Source: Opitutaceae bacterium
Lineage (GTDB): Bacteria > Verrucomicrobiota > Verrucomicrobiia > Opitutales > Opitutaceae
NCBI GenBank assembly: GCA_015075305.1
Contig: JABTUS010000003.1
Coordinates: 310,001-374,000, forward strand
Direction of reading: 5' to 3'
DNA: 64,000 nt
The notes below the pieces were generated by a model. The model saw nothing but the letters and a program-made list of their open reading frames with translations. It did not search any database and was not told the DNA's origin. The translations under genes and the position numbers were made by a program. Below, in pieces: positions 35,061-43,836 of the stretch (position 1 is its first letter; every line of letters begins with the position of its first letter).

Positions 35061-36476
35061 ATGAAGACCTCCCTTCGTTTCGCCATTATTGCCGCGATCG
35101 GGATTCTTGGAGGTGCGCTTCGAGGGGCGCAGCCGGAACGACCGCCCAATATCGTGCTCATTCTGGCTGATGACCTCGGCTGGGCGGACCTCGGCTGTTA
35201 CGGAAATACGTTCAACGAAAGCCCTCGCATCGACCGGCTCGCCCGCGAAGGCCTGCGTTTCACGCAGTTCTACGCGGGCCCGGTGTGCTCGCCCACGCGG
35301 GCCAATCTTCAGAGCGGGCGCGATCAGGCGCGCTACGGCATTACTCAGCACATTCCCGGGCATCGCCGCCCATTCGCAAAGCTGACTGATCCGGTCGTCC
35401 CACGGCAGCTTCCGCTCGAAGTGGTGACGTTTGCGGAGCGGCTGCGCGACGGGGGCTATGCGACCGGATACTTCGGAAAGTGGCACCTCGGCGGCGAAGA
35501 GTTTGGACCGGAAAAGCAGGGCTGGCAGGTTGTGACGGAGTTCACCGGCAATCTCACACCGTCCCACCTCCCCGAGGCCGTGTCGACGCCGCGCGCCGCG
35601 GCTTTCCTCGCAAGCCGCGCCGTGGCGTTCATTCGCGAACACCGGGAACATCCGTTCCTCCTGCAAGTGTCGTCAAGTGCGGTGCATATCCCGCTCACGA
35701 CAACCCCGGAGCTTCTTGCCAAATACCGGTCGAAGACTCCGATGCCGGGTTATCCCAGTTTGCCGGAATACGCCGGCTTGATCGAGGAGCTCGATGCATG
35801 CGTCGGTCGCATTGTCGATGAAATTGATGCCGCCGGGCTGGCGGAAAACACGCTTGTGCTGTTCGTCTCCGACAACGGAGGACTGGTGCATCAGCAGGAC
35901 GGAAATATCGTCACGTCAAATGGGACGCTTCGCGGCGAAAAGGGAACCTTGTACGAGGGCGGGATCCGCGTGCCAGCCGTCGCGCGCTGGAAGGGTCGGA
36001 TTCCCGCGCAGCGGATCTGCGGCATACCCGCCCTCACGCAGGATTTGTATCCAACATTCCTCGCACTGGGCGGTTTGAAGATGCCGCCACCCGCAGAACT
36101 TGATGGTGTGAGCATCGCGTCATTGTTGTTTGATCCATCAGCCAGGCTGGCGCCGAGAGCATTGTACTGGCATCTGCCACATTATCATCATGGCACGCCG
36201 GCAAGCGCGATCCGCGATGGTGACTGGAAGTTGATTCAGCTGTTCGAAACCGATTCGGTGGAGCTCTACAATCTCGCAAGTGATCCCGGTGAAACGACCA
36301 ATCTTGCTGATCGCGAACCGCAGCGTTCCGCCACAATGCTCGCGAAGCTCGCGGCGTGGCGCACGTCGGTGAATGCACAGATGCCTGTGCCAAATCCCAA
36401 CTACGATCCGGCCCGTGCCAGCCAGATCGGCAGTGGCAAATCCGGGAAGAGCGGATCGAGAAAGGGTGGAAAATAG
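35061..36476 (+). CDS. Exported sulfatase (C-S-P-T-R type)
   Basis: 471 residues from the ATG at 35061, chosen for its signal peptide (MKTSLRFAIIAAIGILGGAL); the open frame extends upstream to 34959 without one. 'ILADDLGWADLGCYG' holds the first metal ligands, C-S-P-T-R lies at residues 76-80, 'GYFGKWHLGG' follows, and 'FVSDNGGLVHQ' is a metal site. Threonine in place of serine in the maturation motif is accepted by formylglycine-generating enzymes. The C-terminus ends in a lysine/glycine/serine-rich tail (about residues 455-471). It is the nearest intact sulfatase to the sulfosugar operon, but it cleaves O-sulfate esters, not C-S bonds. Confidence 0.9.
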   Translation: MKTSLRFAIIAAIGILGGALRGAQPERPPNIVLILADDLGWADLGCYGNTFNESPRIDRLAREGLRFTQFYAGPVCSPTRANLQSGRDQARYGITQHIPGHRRPFAKLTDPVVPRQLPLEVVTFAERLRDGGYATGYFGKWHLGGEEFGPEKQGWQVVTEFTGNLTPSHLPEAVSTPRAAAFLASRAVAFIREHREHPFLLQVSSSAVHIPLTTTPELLAKYRSKTPMPGYPSLPEYAGLIEELDACVGRIVDEIDAAGLAENTLVLFVSDNGGLVHQQDGNIVTSNGTLRGEKGTLYEGGIRVPAVARWKGRIPAQRICGIPALTQDLYPTFLALGGLKMPPPAELDGVSIASLLFDPSARLAPRALYWHLPHYHHGTPASAIRDGDWKLIQLFETDSVELYNLASDPGETTNLADREPQRSATMLAKLAAWRTSVNAQMPVPNPNYDPARASQIGSGKSGKSGSRKGGK

Positions 36477-36486
36477 TGAGGACGGG

Positions 36487-36510
36487 CCGGTTGGAGCTGA
36501 CTCCGGCCGG
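36487..36510 (+). terminator. Hairpin between convergent genes
   Basis: CCGGTTGGAG (36487-36496) pairs with CTCCGGCCGG (36501-36510) around the tetraloop CTGA, a 10-bp stem allowing two G-U pairs on the plus transcript. It lies in the 49 bases between convergent stops at 36476 and 36526. There is no T run, so it may act as an mRNA 3' end rather than a classical terminator. Confidence 0.45.
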
Positions 36511-36525
36511 CTGGGGCGTGGCGCA

Positions 36526-37413
36526 CTATTTTCCGCGCGCAAGGCGGAAGCTCTCCGCGTGGAAGCGCAGGGTCGCGGTCTTCAGCTGCGCGTAGTACTC
36601 CCTGTTGGAGTGGCTGACGCCATCGAGGATGATCTTTTCGAAGGGCAGCTTCAGTTCACCGAGGAACTTCATGTAGTCCAGGTTGGGCAGGTAGTTGAAA
36701 TCCTTCGTGCCGATGACCAGCAGGAGGCGCACGGGTGGAACGGGCTGCGCCGCGTATTTCTTCGCGAGGAAGAAGACGTTGTTGTGGAGGTGCTGTCCGG
36801 CATCGACAGCCTTCTGCTCGTTGCCGTATCCGGCGCCGATCGGAGCGGCGGAGCAGAAAAGTTCCGGATACTTGAAGACATCGCGGGTGGTGCCGCGCCC
36901 GCCCATGGACATTCCCTCGATGGCGCGATGATTGCGGTCGGCGATCGTGCGGTAGGTCCGGTCTATGAGGGGGATCAGCTCGGCGATGAACGCGGTTTCG
37001 CCCAACTGCCCCGTCTTCGGGTCGTCGTAGTGCCAGAGTGGGCCGCCATTGACGAACACGATGATCATCGGAGGCAACTCGCGGGCACGGATGGCCCGGT
37101 CCGCGATGGGTGCGACGGCGGGAACACCGGTCAGCTCATTGCCATTGCCGCCGTGCAGCCAGTAGACGACGGGAAAGCGAGCCTGGGAATCCATCGCGTA
37201 GTCAGGCGGCAGGTAGATGCAGTAGCCCACATCGATATTCATCGAAGGCGAATGGAAGCGGTGATGCTCGACACCGCTTGGAAGCGGCCCCGCCGGTTCC
37301 TTCCACCACGAGTGTTGCCGAGCGGGCTGCCCCTGCATTGACATCAGCCCGGCAAGAACGAATGAAGCGATTAGTACAGCGATGCGGGGAAATCGATTGG
37401 AGTGCGGTGACAT
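36526..37413 (-). CDS. Exported esterase (esterase D / feruloyl-esterase-like alpha/beta hydrolase)
   Basis: 295 residues from the ATG at 37413, which begins before the hydrophobic segment 'IAVLIASFVLAGLMSM'; an ATG at 37443 is also in frame. 'YLPPDYAMDSQARFPVVYWLHG' precedes the oxyanion-hole region, 'IEGMSMGGRG' has the nucleophile serine in G-x-S-x-G, and 'DGVSHSNREYY' carries the catalytic histidine. It probably removes acyl groups from a carbohydrate in the periplasm, which would fit the surrounding sulfatases. Its start is 190 bases from the stop of the next minus-strand sulfatase, so it may be cotranscribed. Confidence 0.85.
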   Translation of the reverse strand: MSPHSNRFPRIAVLIASFVLAGLMSMQGQPARQHSWWKEPAGPLPSGVEHHRFHSPSMNIDVGYCIYLPPDYAMDSQARFPVVYWLHGGNGNELTGVPAVAPIADRAIRARELPPMIIVFVNGGPLWHYDDPKTGQLGETAFIAELIPLIDRTYRTIADRNHRAIEGMSMGGRGTTRDVFKYPELFCSAAPIGAGYGNEQKAVDAGQHLHNNVFFLAKKYAAQPVPPVRLLLVIGTKDFNYLPNLDYMKFLGELKLPFEKIILDGVSHSNREYYAQLKTATLRFHAESFRLARGK

Positions 37414-37603
37414 GTTCGGGCGAGAGGGGAGGCTTTCAATCAACCGATTTCAGCAGTTACACGCAACACTCTGCTGGCCGCGGGTCGAAGGCGATTGATG
37501 GCGCAGGGCTGCCTGCCAGCATTCCGAAAGTGTCCATTCAACCTCGTGCAATCGGATCGGGGTCCGCTGCTTTCAGCGTCCCGCCATCCGGGGATTGCAA
37601 ACC

Positions 37604-39163
37604 TCAGGGAGACTGCGGCGTTGGGAGGTGATTGACGATGCTGGCATGGGTTCTGAGCAGCTCCTGCTCCAGCAGATTTCTCAAGCGGTTGACGGTGGCG
37701 GCGTGGCGTTTGTCGCCCGCGAGGTTCACGAGCTCGTCGGGGTCGTTCTTCAAATCATAGAGCTCTTCATTCACTCCGGAAGTCAGTGTCCGGATATACT
37801 TGAAATCATCCCTGACGACGAAAAACCACCAGGGAACTGTGATGTGACTGCGCAGGGGCTCCTTGCTCTGTCGGAATTCGCTGGCATCGGAGCCAAAGAA
37901 TTCGGCCGTGTAAGCGAGGAGCGCCGGATGTTCCCATGTGGCTTTTGGATTCCGCAGAAGCGGCCCCAGATCATGGCCGTGCATCGCCCAGGGCAAATCA
38001 ATCCCCGCGAACTTGAAGAAGGTTGGGACAAGATCCGCGCCACCCACGGGAACCGTTGACACGGCGCTCTTCGGCAGACGATCCGGCAGGCTGACTATCA
38101 GCGGGGTGCGAATATTGGCGTCATAGGGCGCCACCTTCGTATCGAAGCCATGCTGTCCCCAGGCGTACCCTTGGTCGCCGGTGAAAACCACCAGCGTATT
38201 CTGAAGCTGGTTTGTCTCCTCGAGAGACTTCATCAAGCGACCAACAGCCTCATCCAGCGACTGGACCGTCTGCGCCACCTGGCGCGACCAGGAACTCAGC
38301 GTGTCATCGTGCAGCAAGGGGAGCGCGGCGGCCAATGGCCGGACTCTATGCGGGATCGGCTGACCTTTTGGCCCCTTGATCCATTGCTCCCGGATACGAG
38401 CGTAGTCGGGCTTTCCGGGTCGGGGAGGATAGATGTCCGGCGGATTGGGTACGGTTGCGCCCGGATAGAGATCACGATGGCGTTCCGCGGGAGTGTATGG
38501 CGCGTGTGGTGCCGTGTAGCAGAGCCAGAGGAACCAAGGTTTCGATGCATCCCGATTGGCTCCGCGGATGTATTCCTCCGCCCAGTTCGTGTAATTGTCG
38601 GTGGCGTAACCTGGCACAACCCGCGGTGGAGCCCCGTTGATTTGGAGCGTTTGATTGAGGTAGTACTCGCTGGCGACCTCGCGCTGCGGCCTTCCCGATG
38701 AATAGTTCCAGACGATCTGATAGTCCCAATCCCGCCCGTACCCCGTGTCCCTGCCGGTATGCCATTTGCCAATATGTGCGGTCTGGTAGGCGTTCTTCCG
38801 AAAAACGGACGGCCAGAACGGACGCTGGGAGGGATCGTACGTTGCGCTGGGGTAGGGCTCGGTGGACCGCATGGATTCGATCGCGTAGGGCAGCAGGCCG
38901 GTGAGCTGCGTTGCCCGCGACGGCATGCACCAGGTTCCCACATAGGCATGCGTGAACCGCACCCCGCGTCCGGCCAGTCGGTCGATGTTCGGCGTGGAAA
39001 TCCAGGGGTAGGCCCCCTTGTAGCAACTGATGTTGCGGTACGACAGGTCGTCGGCAAAAATGTAGAGGATGTTTGGGCGGCGCGGGGCGCTGGTCTCGGC
39101 AAGTGTGCGGCAGGCGAGCACCGGGGTGAGGCAGATTACCAACAGCTTGATCACGCTCTTCAT
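37604..39163 (-). CDS. Exported sulfatase (C-M-P-S-R type)
   Basis: 519 residues from the ATG at 39163, which gives a signal peptide (MKSVIKLLVICLTPVLACRT); the frame is open upstream to 39319, but that part is arginine-rich and unlike a leader. 'PNILYIFADDLSYRNISCY' holds the D-D metal ligands, C-M-P-S-R lies at residues 79-83, then 'HIGKWHTGRD', and 'FTGDQGYAWGQHG'. Here the usual D-H/D-N of the C-terminal metal motif is D-Q, which is found in some sulfatase subfamilies. It is divergent from the MFS gene at 39715. Confidence 0.88.
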   Translation of the reverse strand: MKSVIKLLVICLTPVLACRTLAETSAPRRPNILYIFADDLSYRNISCYKGAYPWISTPNIDRLAGRGVRFTHAYVGTWCMPSRATQLTGLLPYAIESMRSTEPYPSATYDPSQRPFWPSVFRKNAYQTAHIGKWHTGRDTGYGRDWDYQIVWNYSSGRPQREVASEYYLNQTLQINGAPPRVVPGYATDNYTNWAEEYIRGANRDASKPWFLWLCYTAPHAPYTPAERHRDLYPGATVPNPPDIYPPRPGKPDYARIREQWIKGPKGQPIPHRVRPLAAALPLLHDDTLSSWSRQVAQTVQSLDEAVGRLMKSLEETNQLQNTLVVFTGDQGYAWGQHGFDTKVAPYDANIRTPLIVSLPDRLPKSAVSTVPVGGADLVPTFFKFAGIDLPWAMHGHDLGPLLRNPKATWEHPALLAYTAEFFGSDASEFRQSKEPLRSHITVPWWFFVVRDDFKYIRTLTSGVNEELYDLKNDPDELVNLAGDKRHAATVNRLRNLLEQELLRTHASIVNHLPTPQSP

Positions 39164-39714
39164 GTTCGAAGCAGATGATGATTGTGTCGCGAAGGTTCGG
39201 CAGAAACGACGTCCAACGCGAAGTGACGCGCTGCAGCCATGCGCGGACCCGCGGCCTTGGTCGGCAATTTGGGCGTGATGCGGAGGGTGAGCACCCGTGG
39301 CATACGTTGACGTGTTCAAATAGGGCTGCGCCGCTTGTCAAGCCGCGCCAGACCATCGGTTCACTCTTGAGACCATTGAGTCCGGCCGGCAGGTGGCGCA
39401 TCTCGTTTCCATCCTTTCGGGGCAACCGCCCCGCCCGCATTCGCTGCCCCCCTCTGGGCCACGCTTTGTGAAACGCACGGGAGTCTGAGGTGCGCTCGAT
39501 GCAATAATTCAAAGACTTCGCGCTGCCGGGATTGTATCATAGTGCCAAAGTTTGGGTCTTTAGGCGTAGCGGGGCGGGTGGCGGTATCGGTACTCTGGGC
39601 GGCAATCAAGGATGCGTGCCCCATCGACGAATGTCATGCAGTTGAGTTCCTCCATCGGATGAGCGCTTGTGCTTCATTTTCTCCGTCCCGCTGGGATTGA
39701 TTTCGCCCGATGCC
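39164..39714. other. Intergenic region between divergent sulfatase and MFS genes
   Basis: 551 bases with no convincing gene. At 39307-39319 there is a short inverted repeat, TTGA-cgtgt-TCAA, sharing GACGTGTT with the core of the operator at 371-390 but without its AATG/CATT arms. The two promoters must lie here; none is clear. Confidence 0.35.
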
Positions 39715-40974
39715 ATGAACGGCTTTCTTCGCAGAGTCCTTCAACCCAGTGTCAATGGTCGGCCGGCCAGTGCCAATGCGTTGGTCGGGTTCATGTGGGG
39801 TGCTTATTTCCTCAACTACTGCGATCGTCAGGCAGTCTTCGCGATGTTTCCGGTCCTCCGCGCGGACCTCAGCATGTCCGACGTGGAACTGGGGCTCACG
39901 GGATCCGTGTTTCTCTGGGTGTACGGCTGCTGCTGTCCCATCGCGGGACAACTCGCGGATCGGATGTCAAAGCGTCTGCTGGTCGTCGGCAGTCTTGCGA
40001 TTTGGAGTCTGGTCACCGTGGGCACGGGGCTTGCCGGGAGCGCAATCACGCTGCTCGCCCTTCGGGCGGCGATGGGGGTGTCCGAGTCGATGTACATGCC
40101 GGCGGCAATTTCCCTGACGGCGAACGCGCATCCTCCGGAAAAGCGTTCGCGCGCCATTTCGATTCTGACCACGGCTCAGATACTGGGAACAGTTGGCGGT
40201 TCATGGTTCGGCGGATGGATGGCGCAGCTGGGCCGCTGGCGGGAGGCCTTTTTCGCACTGGGCTTGGTCGGGCTTGTGTATGCGGTGCCATATGTCCTGC
40301 ACCTGCGCCGGGTCAACGAATCGGTGGCGGTTGAGACACGGGCTTCCGGCGGGCGGCTGGCCGTGCTGCCGCTGGCCCGCGTACCCACGTTTCTGATGCT
40401 TTGCGTGGTGTTCCCGATCTTTGTCTTCGGCCTGTGGCTCATCTACAGCTGGCTGCCGAATTTTCTGCACGAAAAGTTCGATCTCGATCTCGCGCGGGCG
40501 GCCTTCACTGCGACGGTGTATCTCCAGTCCGGCACCCTGGCCGGCATGCTGGGCGGGGGGCTGCTCGCGGACTTCCTTTATCGGTACACGCGGAGCTCCC
40601 GATTCTGGCTGCTGACAGCGACGCTCCTGCTTTGCGCCCCCTGTCTTCATTTCATGGGGAATGCCTCGACGCTGGCGGCCACCTGCACCGCCGCCGCGGG
40701 ATTCGGGGTCTTCAGCGGCTTTCTCATGGGCAACATTTTTCCCGCCGCCTTTGAGGTCGTGCCGGCCGATACGCGGGCCTCAGCGGTCGGCATTCTCAAT
40801 TTCTGCGGCAGCCTTCTCTCAGGGCTCGCTCCCCTGCTGGGAGGCATGTGGAAGCGGACGATCGGCATCGAGCGGATGTTCAGCGGGACGGCCATCGCCT
40901 ATCTTGCGGCTGCCGTGATTCTGATTGCGGGCATCCGCCTGCTATTTCCGCGCGACTACGCCCGCGTCCATTGA
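39715..40974 (+). CDS. MFS transporter (anion/organic acid type)
   Basis: 419 residues from the ATG at 39715, with about 12 membrane segments. 'WGAYFLNYCDRQAVFAMFP' in helix 1 and 'GQLADRMSKR' in loop 2-3 are typical of the anion:cation symporter and related MFS families, and 'RAAMGVSESMYMPAA' in helix 4 is another signature. It starts a plus-strand operon and lies 12 bases before the M81 gene, so it probably imports the compound that operon degrades. Confidence 0.85.
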   Translation: MNGFLRRVLQPSVNGRPASANALVGFMWGAYFLNYCDRQAVFAMFPVLRADLSMSDVELGLTGSVFLWVYGCCCPIAGQLADRMSKRLLVVGSLAIWSLVTVGTGLAGSAITLLALRAAMGVSESMYMPAAISLTANAHPPEKRSRAISILTTAQILGTVGGSWFGGWMAQLGRWREAFFALGLVGLVYAVPYVLHLRRVNESVAVETRASGGRLAVLPLARVPTFLMLCVVFPIFVFGLWLIYSWLPNFLHEKFDLDLARAAFTATVYLQSGTLAGMLGGGLLADFLYRYTRSSRFWLLTATLLLCAPCLHFMGNASTLAATCTAAAGFGVFSGFLMGNIFPAAFEVVPADTRASAVGILNFCGSLLSGLAPLLGGMWKRTIGIERMFSGTAIAYLAAAVILIAGIRLLFPRDYARVH

Positions 40975-40986
40975 AACCGAAGAATC

Positions 40987-42495
40987 ATGAAACGCATACT
41001 CATCGCCGAATGCAAACAGGAGGTCTCGACCTTCAATCCTGACCCGAGCGACTACAATGACTTCATCATCCGGCGGGGTGAGGAAATCCTGCGCTACCAC
41101 CGGGACATTGGCTATGAGGTGGGTGGTGCACTCGGCGTGTTCGACGCGGAACCGGACATCGAGGTCGTTCCGACCTACAGCGCGCTGTCGATCACATCCT
41201 GCGGCTCCCTCACCGCGTCATCCTGGAAACGGCTCGCTGGTGAACTTCTGGAATCCCTGCGTTCGGCTCCCAAAGCCGATGGCGTCTATTTCTGCCTGCA
41301 TGGCGCGATGTGTGCTGAAACGGAGTCGGATCCCGAGGGGTATCTGCTCCAGGAAGCGCGCCGGATTCTCGGCGAGGACATTCCGATCGTCGCATCACTT
41401 GATCTCCACGGCATCCTGACGAATCGCATGCTCGAACTTTGCGACGCGGTCGTTCCCTATCACACCTATCCGCACGTCGATTTCCGGCAGACAGGAGAAC
41501 GGGCTGCCCGGTTGTTGCTGCGAATACTGCGCGGTGAGGCGCGGCCGGTGACCGCAAAGGTTGACATTCCCGCTCTGGTCCGGGGCGACGAGCTTATCAC
41601 GGAGACGGGGCTGTTTGGCCGGAACATTCGCGCGGCCGAGGCGTTTGAGCAATCGCCCGCCGGGTTGGCTGCGGGAATGTTCATTGGCAATCCGTTCACA
41701 GACGTGCCCGAACTTCGCACCTACAGCGTGGCGACGGCAAATGCCGATGCACCGGCGGCTGAACGAGCCGCGATGTCCATGGCCAGGGAATTTTGGGAGA
41801 ACCATGAACGCATGCAGGTGCCCTTGGTCAGCCTTGATGAAATGGTCGGGATCGCGAAGGAGCCGCGAAGCGGCACGCTCGGGCTCGTCGATGCGGCTGA
41901 TGCGACGAGTTCCGGCGCCTCGGGAGATGGCAATATAATTATCCGGCGGCTGCGTGACGCGGGGTACACCGGCCGGGTTCTGGCTCCGCTGGTCGATGCG
42001 CCCGCGGTCGAGCGCGCAGTTGCGGCCGGAGTTGGCGCCACCCTCACAACCGCCGTGGGCGGGACGCTCGATACCGGGCGGTTTCAACCCTGGGAAATCA
42101 CGGCAAAGGTCCGGCTGCTTTCGGACGGCAGGATCCGCAGCGAGTCATTTGGCGGCCACTGGTACTCCGGTCCCACGGCGGTGCTTGAGTCGGACGGACT
42201 GACCCTGGTCGTCACCTCGCGCGCCGTGCACCTGTACGATCGATCGCTCTTTTTCGCCCATGGCCAGGATCCGCGACATTTCGATGCGGTCGTCATCAAG
42301 TCCCCGCATTGCCAGCATCACATGTATGCGGCGTGGTGTGCCCGAATGGTGAATGTTGACGCGCCGGGTTCGACCAGCGCCAATCTCCGCAGCCTGGGTC
42401 ACACTCGCTGCCCGCGCCCCATTTTCCCGCTGGACGCCCATGTGCCTTTCTCTCCTGTGGCGCGGATCTTCCAGCGCCCGCGTTATCGCTCCTGA
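40987..42495 (+). CDS. M81 (MlrC/microcystinase C) family metallohydrolase
   Basis: 502 residues. 'MKRILIAECKQEVSTFNP' at the N-terminus, 'DGVYFCLHGAMCAETESDP', 'PIVASLDLHGILT', 'PYHTYPHVDFRQTGERAA' and the C-terminal 'VVIKSPHCQHHMYA' are the conserved blocks of the M81/DUF1485 family. The aspartate and histidines in S-L-D-L-H-G and Y-H-T-Y-P-H probably bind zinc. Known activity is linear peptide or amide hydrolysis (MlrC in microcystin breakdown), but most members are of unknown substrate and lie in amino-acid or sugar-acid catabolic operons. It is followed 12 bases later by an enolase-superfamily dehydratase. Confidence 0.85.
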   Translation: MKRILIAECKQEVSTFNPDPSDYNDFIIRRGEEILRYHRDIGYEVGGALGVFDAEPDIEVVPTYSALSITSCGSLTASSWKRLAGELLESLRSAPKADGVYFCLHGAMCAETESDPEGYLLQEARRILGEDIPIVASLDLHGILTNRMLELCDAVVPYHTYPHVDFRQTGERAARLLLRILRGEARPVTAKVDIPALVRGDELITETGLFGRNIRAAEAFEQSPAGLAAGMFIGNPFTDVPELRTYSVATANADAPAAERAAMSMAREFWENHERMQVPLVSLDEMVGIAKEPRSGTLGLVDAADATSSGASGDGNIIIRRLRDAGYTGRVLAPLVDAPAVERAVAAGVGATLTTAVGGTLDTGRFQPWEITAKVRLLSDGRIRSESFGGHWYSGPTAVLESDGLTLVVTSRAVHLYDRSLFFAHGQDPRHFDAVVIKSPHCQHHMYAAWCARMVNVDAPGSTSANLRSLGHTRCPRPIFPLDAHVPFSPVARIFQRPRYRS

Positions 42496-42507
42496 CAACT
42501 CTCTTGC

Positions 42508-43641
42508 ATGAAAATCCGTGAAATTCGCTGCGCAGGACTGCGCGGCGCGACCCCTGAAGGAGGCTGGAGCAATGAGCTGAGGCCTGAGGACTGTGTGCAC
42601 ACGCTTGTCGCCGTGCACACCGATGAAGGAGCCGTCGGGCTTGGCAGCGTCTTCACGAACGACGCGCTGGTCCGCTCAGCCCTCGCGGTGCTGCAGCCGC
42701 TCTACCATGGGGAGAACGCGCTCGAGCCGGAGCGCGTCAGCGAGAAGCTGCACCAGCACATGTTCTGGCTTGGGCGCGGTGGTTCGATCACCCACGCCAT
42801 AAGCGGGATCGACATTGCGCTCTGGGATATCCTTGGACAGGCGACGAGTCAGCCGGTCAGCCGGCTCCTCGGCGGGCGTCACCGGGAGCGGGTGCAGCCG
42901 TATGCATCGCTTCTGATGGATGAACCCGCGCGGCTGCGCGACCGCCTGCTTGTCGTGAAGGAACAGGGATTCCGCGCATTCAAGATCGGCTGGGGCCCGT
43001 TTGGGCGTGTCAGCGCGAAGACGGACCGGGCCATCGTTGAGGCCGCGCGTGAGGCTATCGGTCCGGAAGCCAGCCTGATGGTGGATGCCGGTGGCAGCGA
43101 CGCCCATTGGCCGAACGGCTATCGCTGGGCGCTGAACACGGCGCGCATGCTGGCGGAGTATGATGTTCGCTGGTTTGAGGAGGCGCTCGCTCCGGATGCC
43201 ATCGAGGATTTCATCAAGCTTCGCGAGCACTCCCCTGTGCCGATTTCGGGCGGCGAGGTGCTGACACGGCGCCAGTCCTTCCTGCCGTGGATTGAACGCC
43301 GGGCGCTCGATATTGTGCAACCGGACGTGACCAAGGTCGGCGGCATGAGCGAGGAGCGGAGAATTGCGTGGGCGGCCGAGGATCACGGCATCCGCTTCAT
43401 TCCGCATGGCTGGAACACGGCGGTGGGGCTTGCGGCGGACCTGCATCTCGCAGCCGCCATCCCCGGCACCGATCTCGTTGAATACCTGACTGGATCGCCT
43501 TTCATCGACGAGATCACTGTCGGAGGTTGGACGCTCGGCCGGGATGGCATGCTTGCCATTCCGGATACTCCCGGACTTGGCTTGAAGCTCGATCCCGATG
43601 CGCTGAGAAAATACACGCGCGGCGAGAGCCTCCTGGACTGA
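42508..43641 (+). CDS. Enolase-superfamily enzyme (mandelate racemase / sugar-acid dehydratase type)
   Basis: 377 residues with an N-terminal capping domain and a barrel. Metal ligands look intact: D193 ('MVDAGG'), a glutamate of 'WFEEAL' at 224-225 and E250 ('ISGGEV'). The D273/H300 dyad ('VQPDVTKVGG', 'FIPHGWN') is that of mandelate racemase and sugar-acid dehydratases. On the other side K159-I-G replaces the K-x-K motif, so it probably uses the histidine as the main base, as in galactonate-type dehydratases. It should dehydrate an acid sugar or related 2-hydroxy acid to a 2-keto-3-deoxy acid. The substrate is unknown. Confidence 0.85.
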   Translation: MKIREIRCAGLRGATPEGGWSNELRPEDCVHTLVAVHTDEGAVGLGSVFTNDALVRSALAVLQPLYHGENALEPERVSEKLHQHMFWLGRGGSITHAISGIDIALWDILGQATSQPVSRLLGGRHRERVQPYASLLMDEPARLRDRLLVVKEQGFRAFKIGWGPFGRVSAKTDRAIVEAAREAIGPEASLMVDAGGSDAHWPNGYRWALNTARMLAEYDVRWFEEALAPDAIEDFIKLREHSPVPISGGEVLTRRQSFLPWIERRALDIVQPDVTKVGGMSEERRIAWAAEDHGIRFIPHGWNTAVGLAADLHLAAAIPGTDLVEYLTGSPFIDEITVGGWTLGRDGMLAIPDTPGLGLKLDPDALRKYTRGESLLD

Positions 43642-43805
43642 ACGCGCATGAGGCTCCTGTCGGTTGTTTCGAGTGTGAAGGCCACATGTGCGATGGCGGA
43701 GTCAAGGACAGCGGGCTTGGGCGCGAGGGTGTTCGGTTTGCGATCGAGGACATGACCGAAATCCGCAATCTCGTGATACGCACTCCGACATCAGGGGAAA
43801 TCTGA
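43642..43805 (+). pseudogene. Remnant of an aldehyde dehydrogenase C-terminus
   Basis: Directly after the dehydratase stop, an open stretch encodes 'AHEAPVGCFECEGHMCDGG', then 'VKDSGLGREGVRFAIEDM' and 'TEIRNLVIR', ending at 43805. G-G-V-K-D-S-G-L-G-R-E-G and the following helix are the unmistakable last 40 residues of NAD(P)-dependent aldehyde dehydrogenases. The other 430 residues, with catalytic Cys and Glu, are absent, so this is the tail of a deleted gene. The operon probably once included a full aldehyde dehydrogenase. Confidence 0.75.
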
Positions 43806-43836
43806 TCTTGCCGGCGGTCATTTTGATTTTTTTCGC

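Noticed and set aside
39307..39319. Third copy of the LacI-type operator before the divergent sulfatase
   Set aside because: It shares only GACGTGTT with the core; the AATG/CATT arms present in the two good copies are absent.
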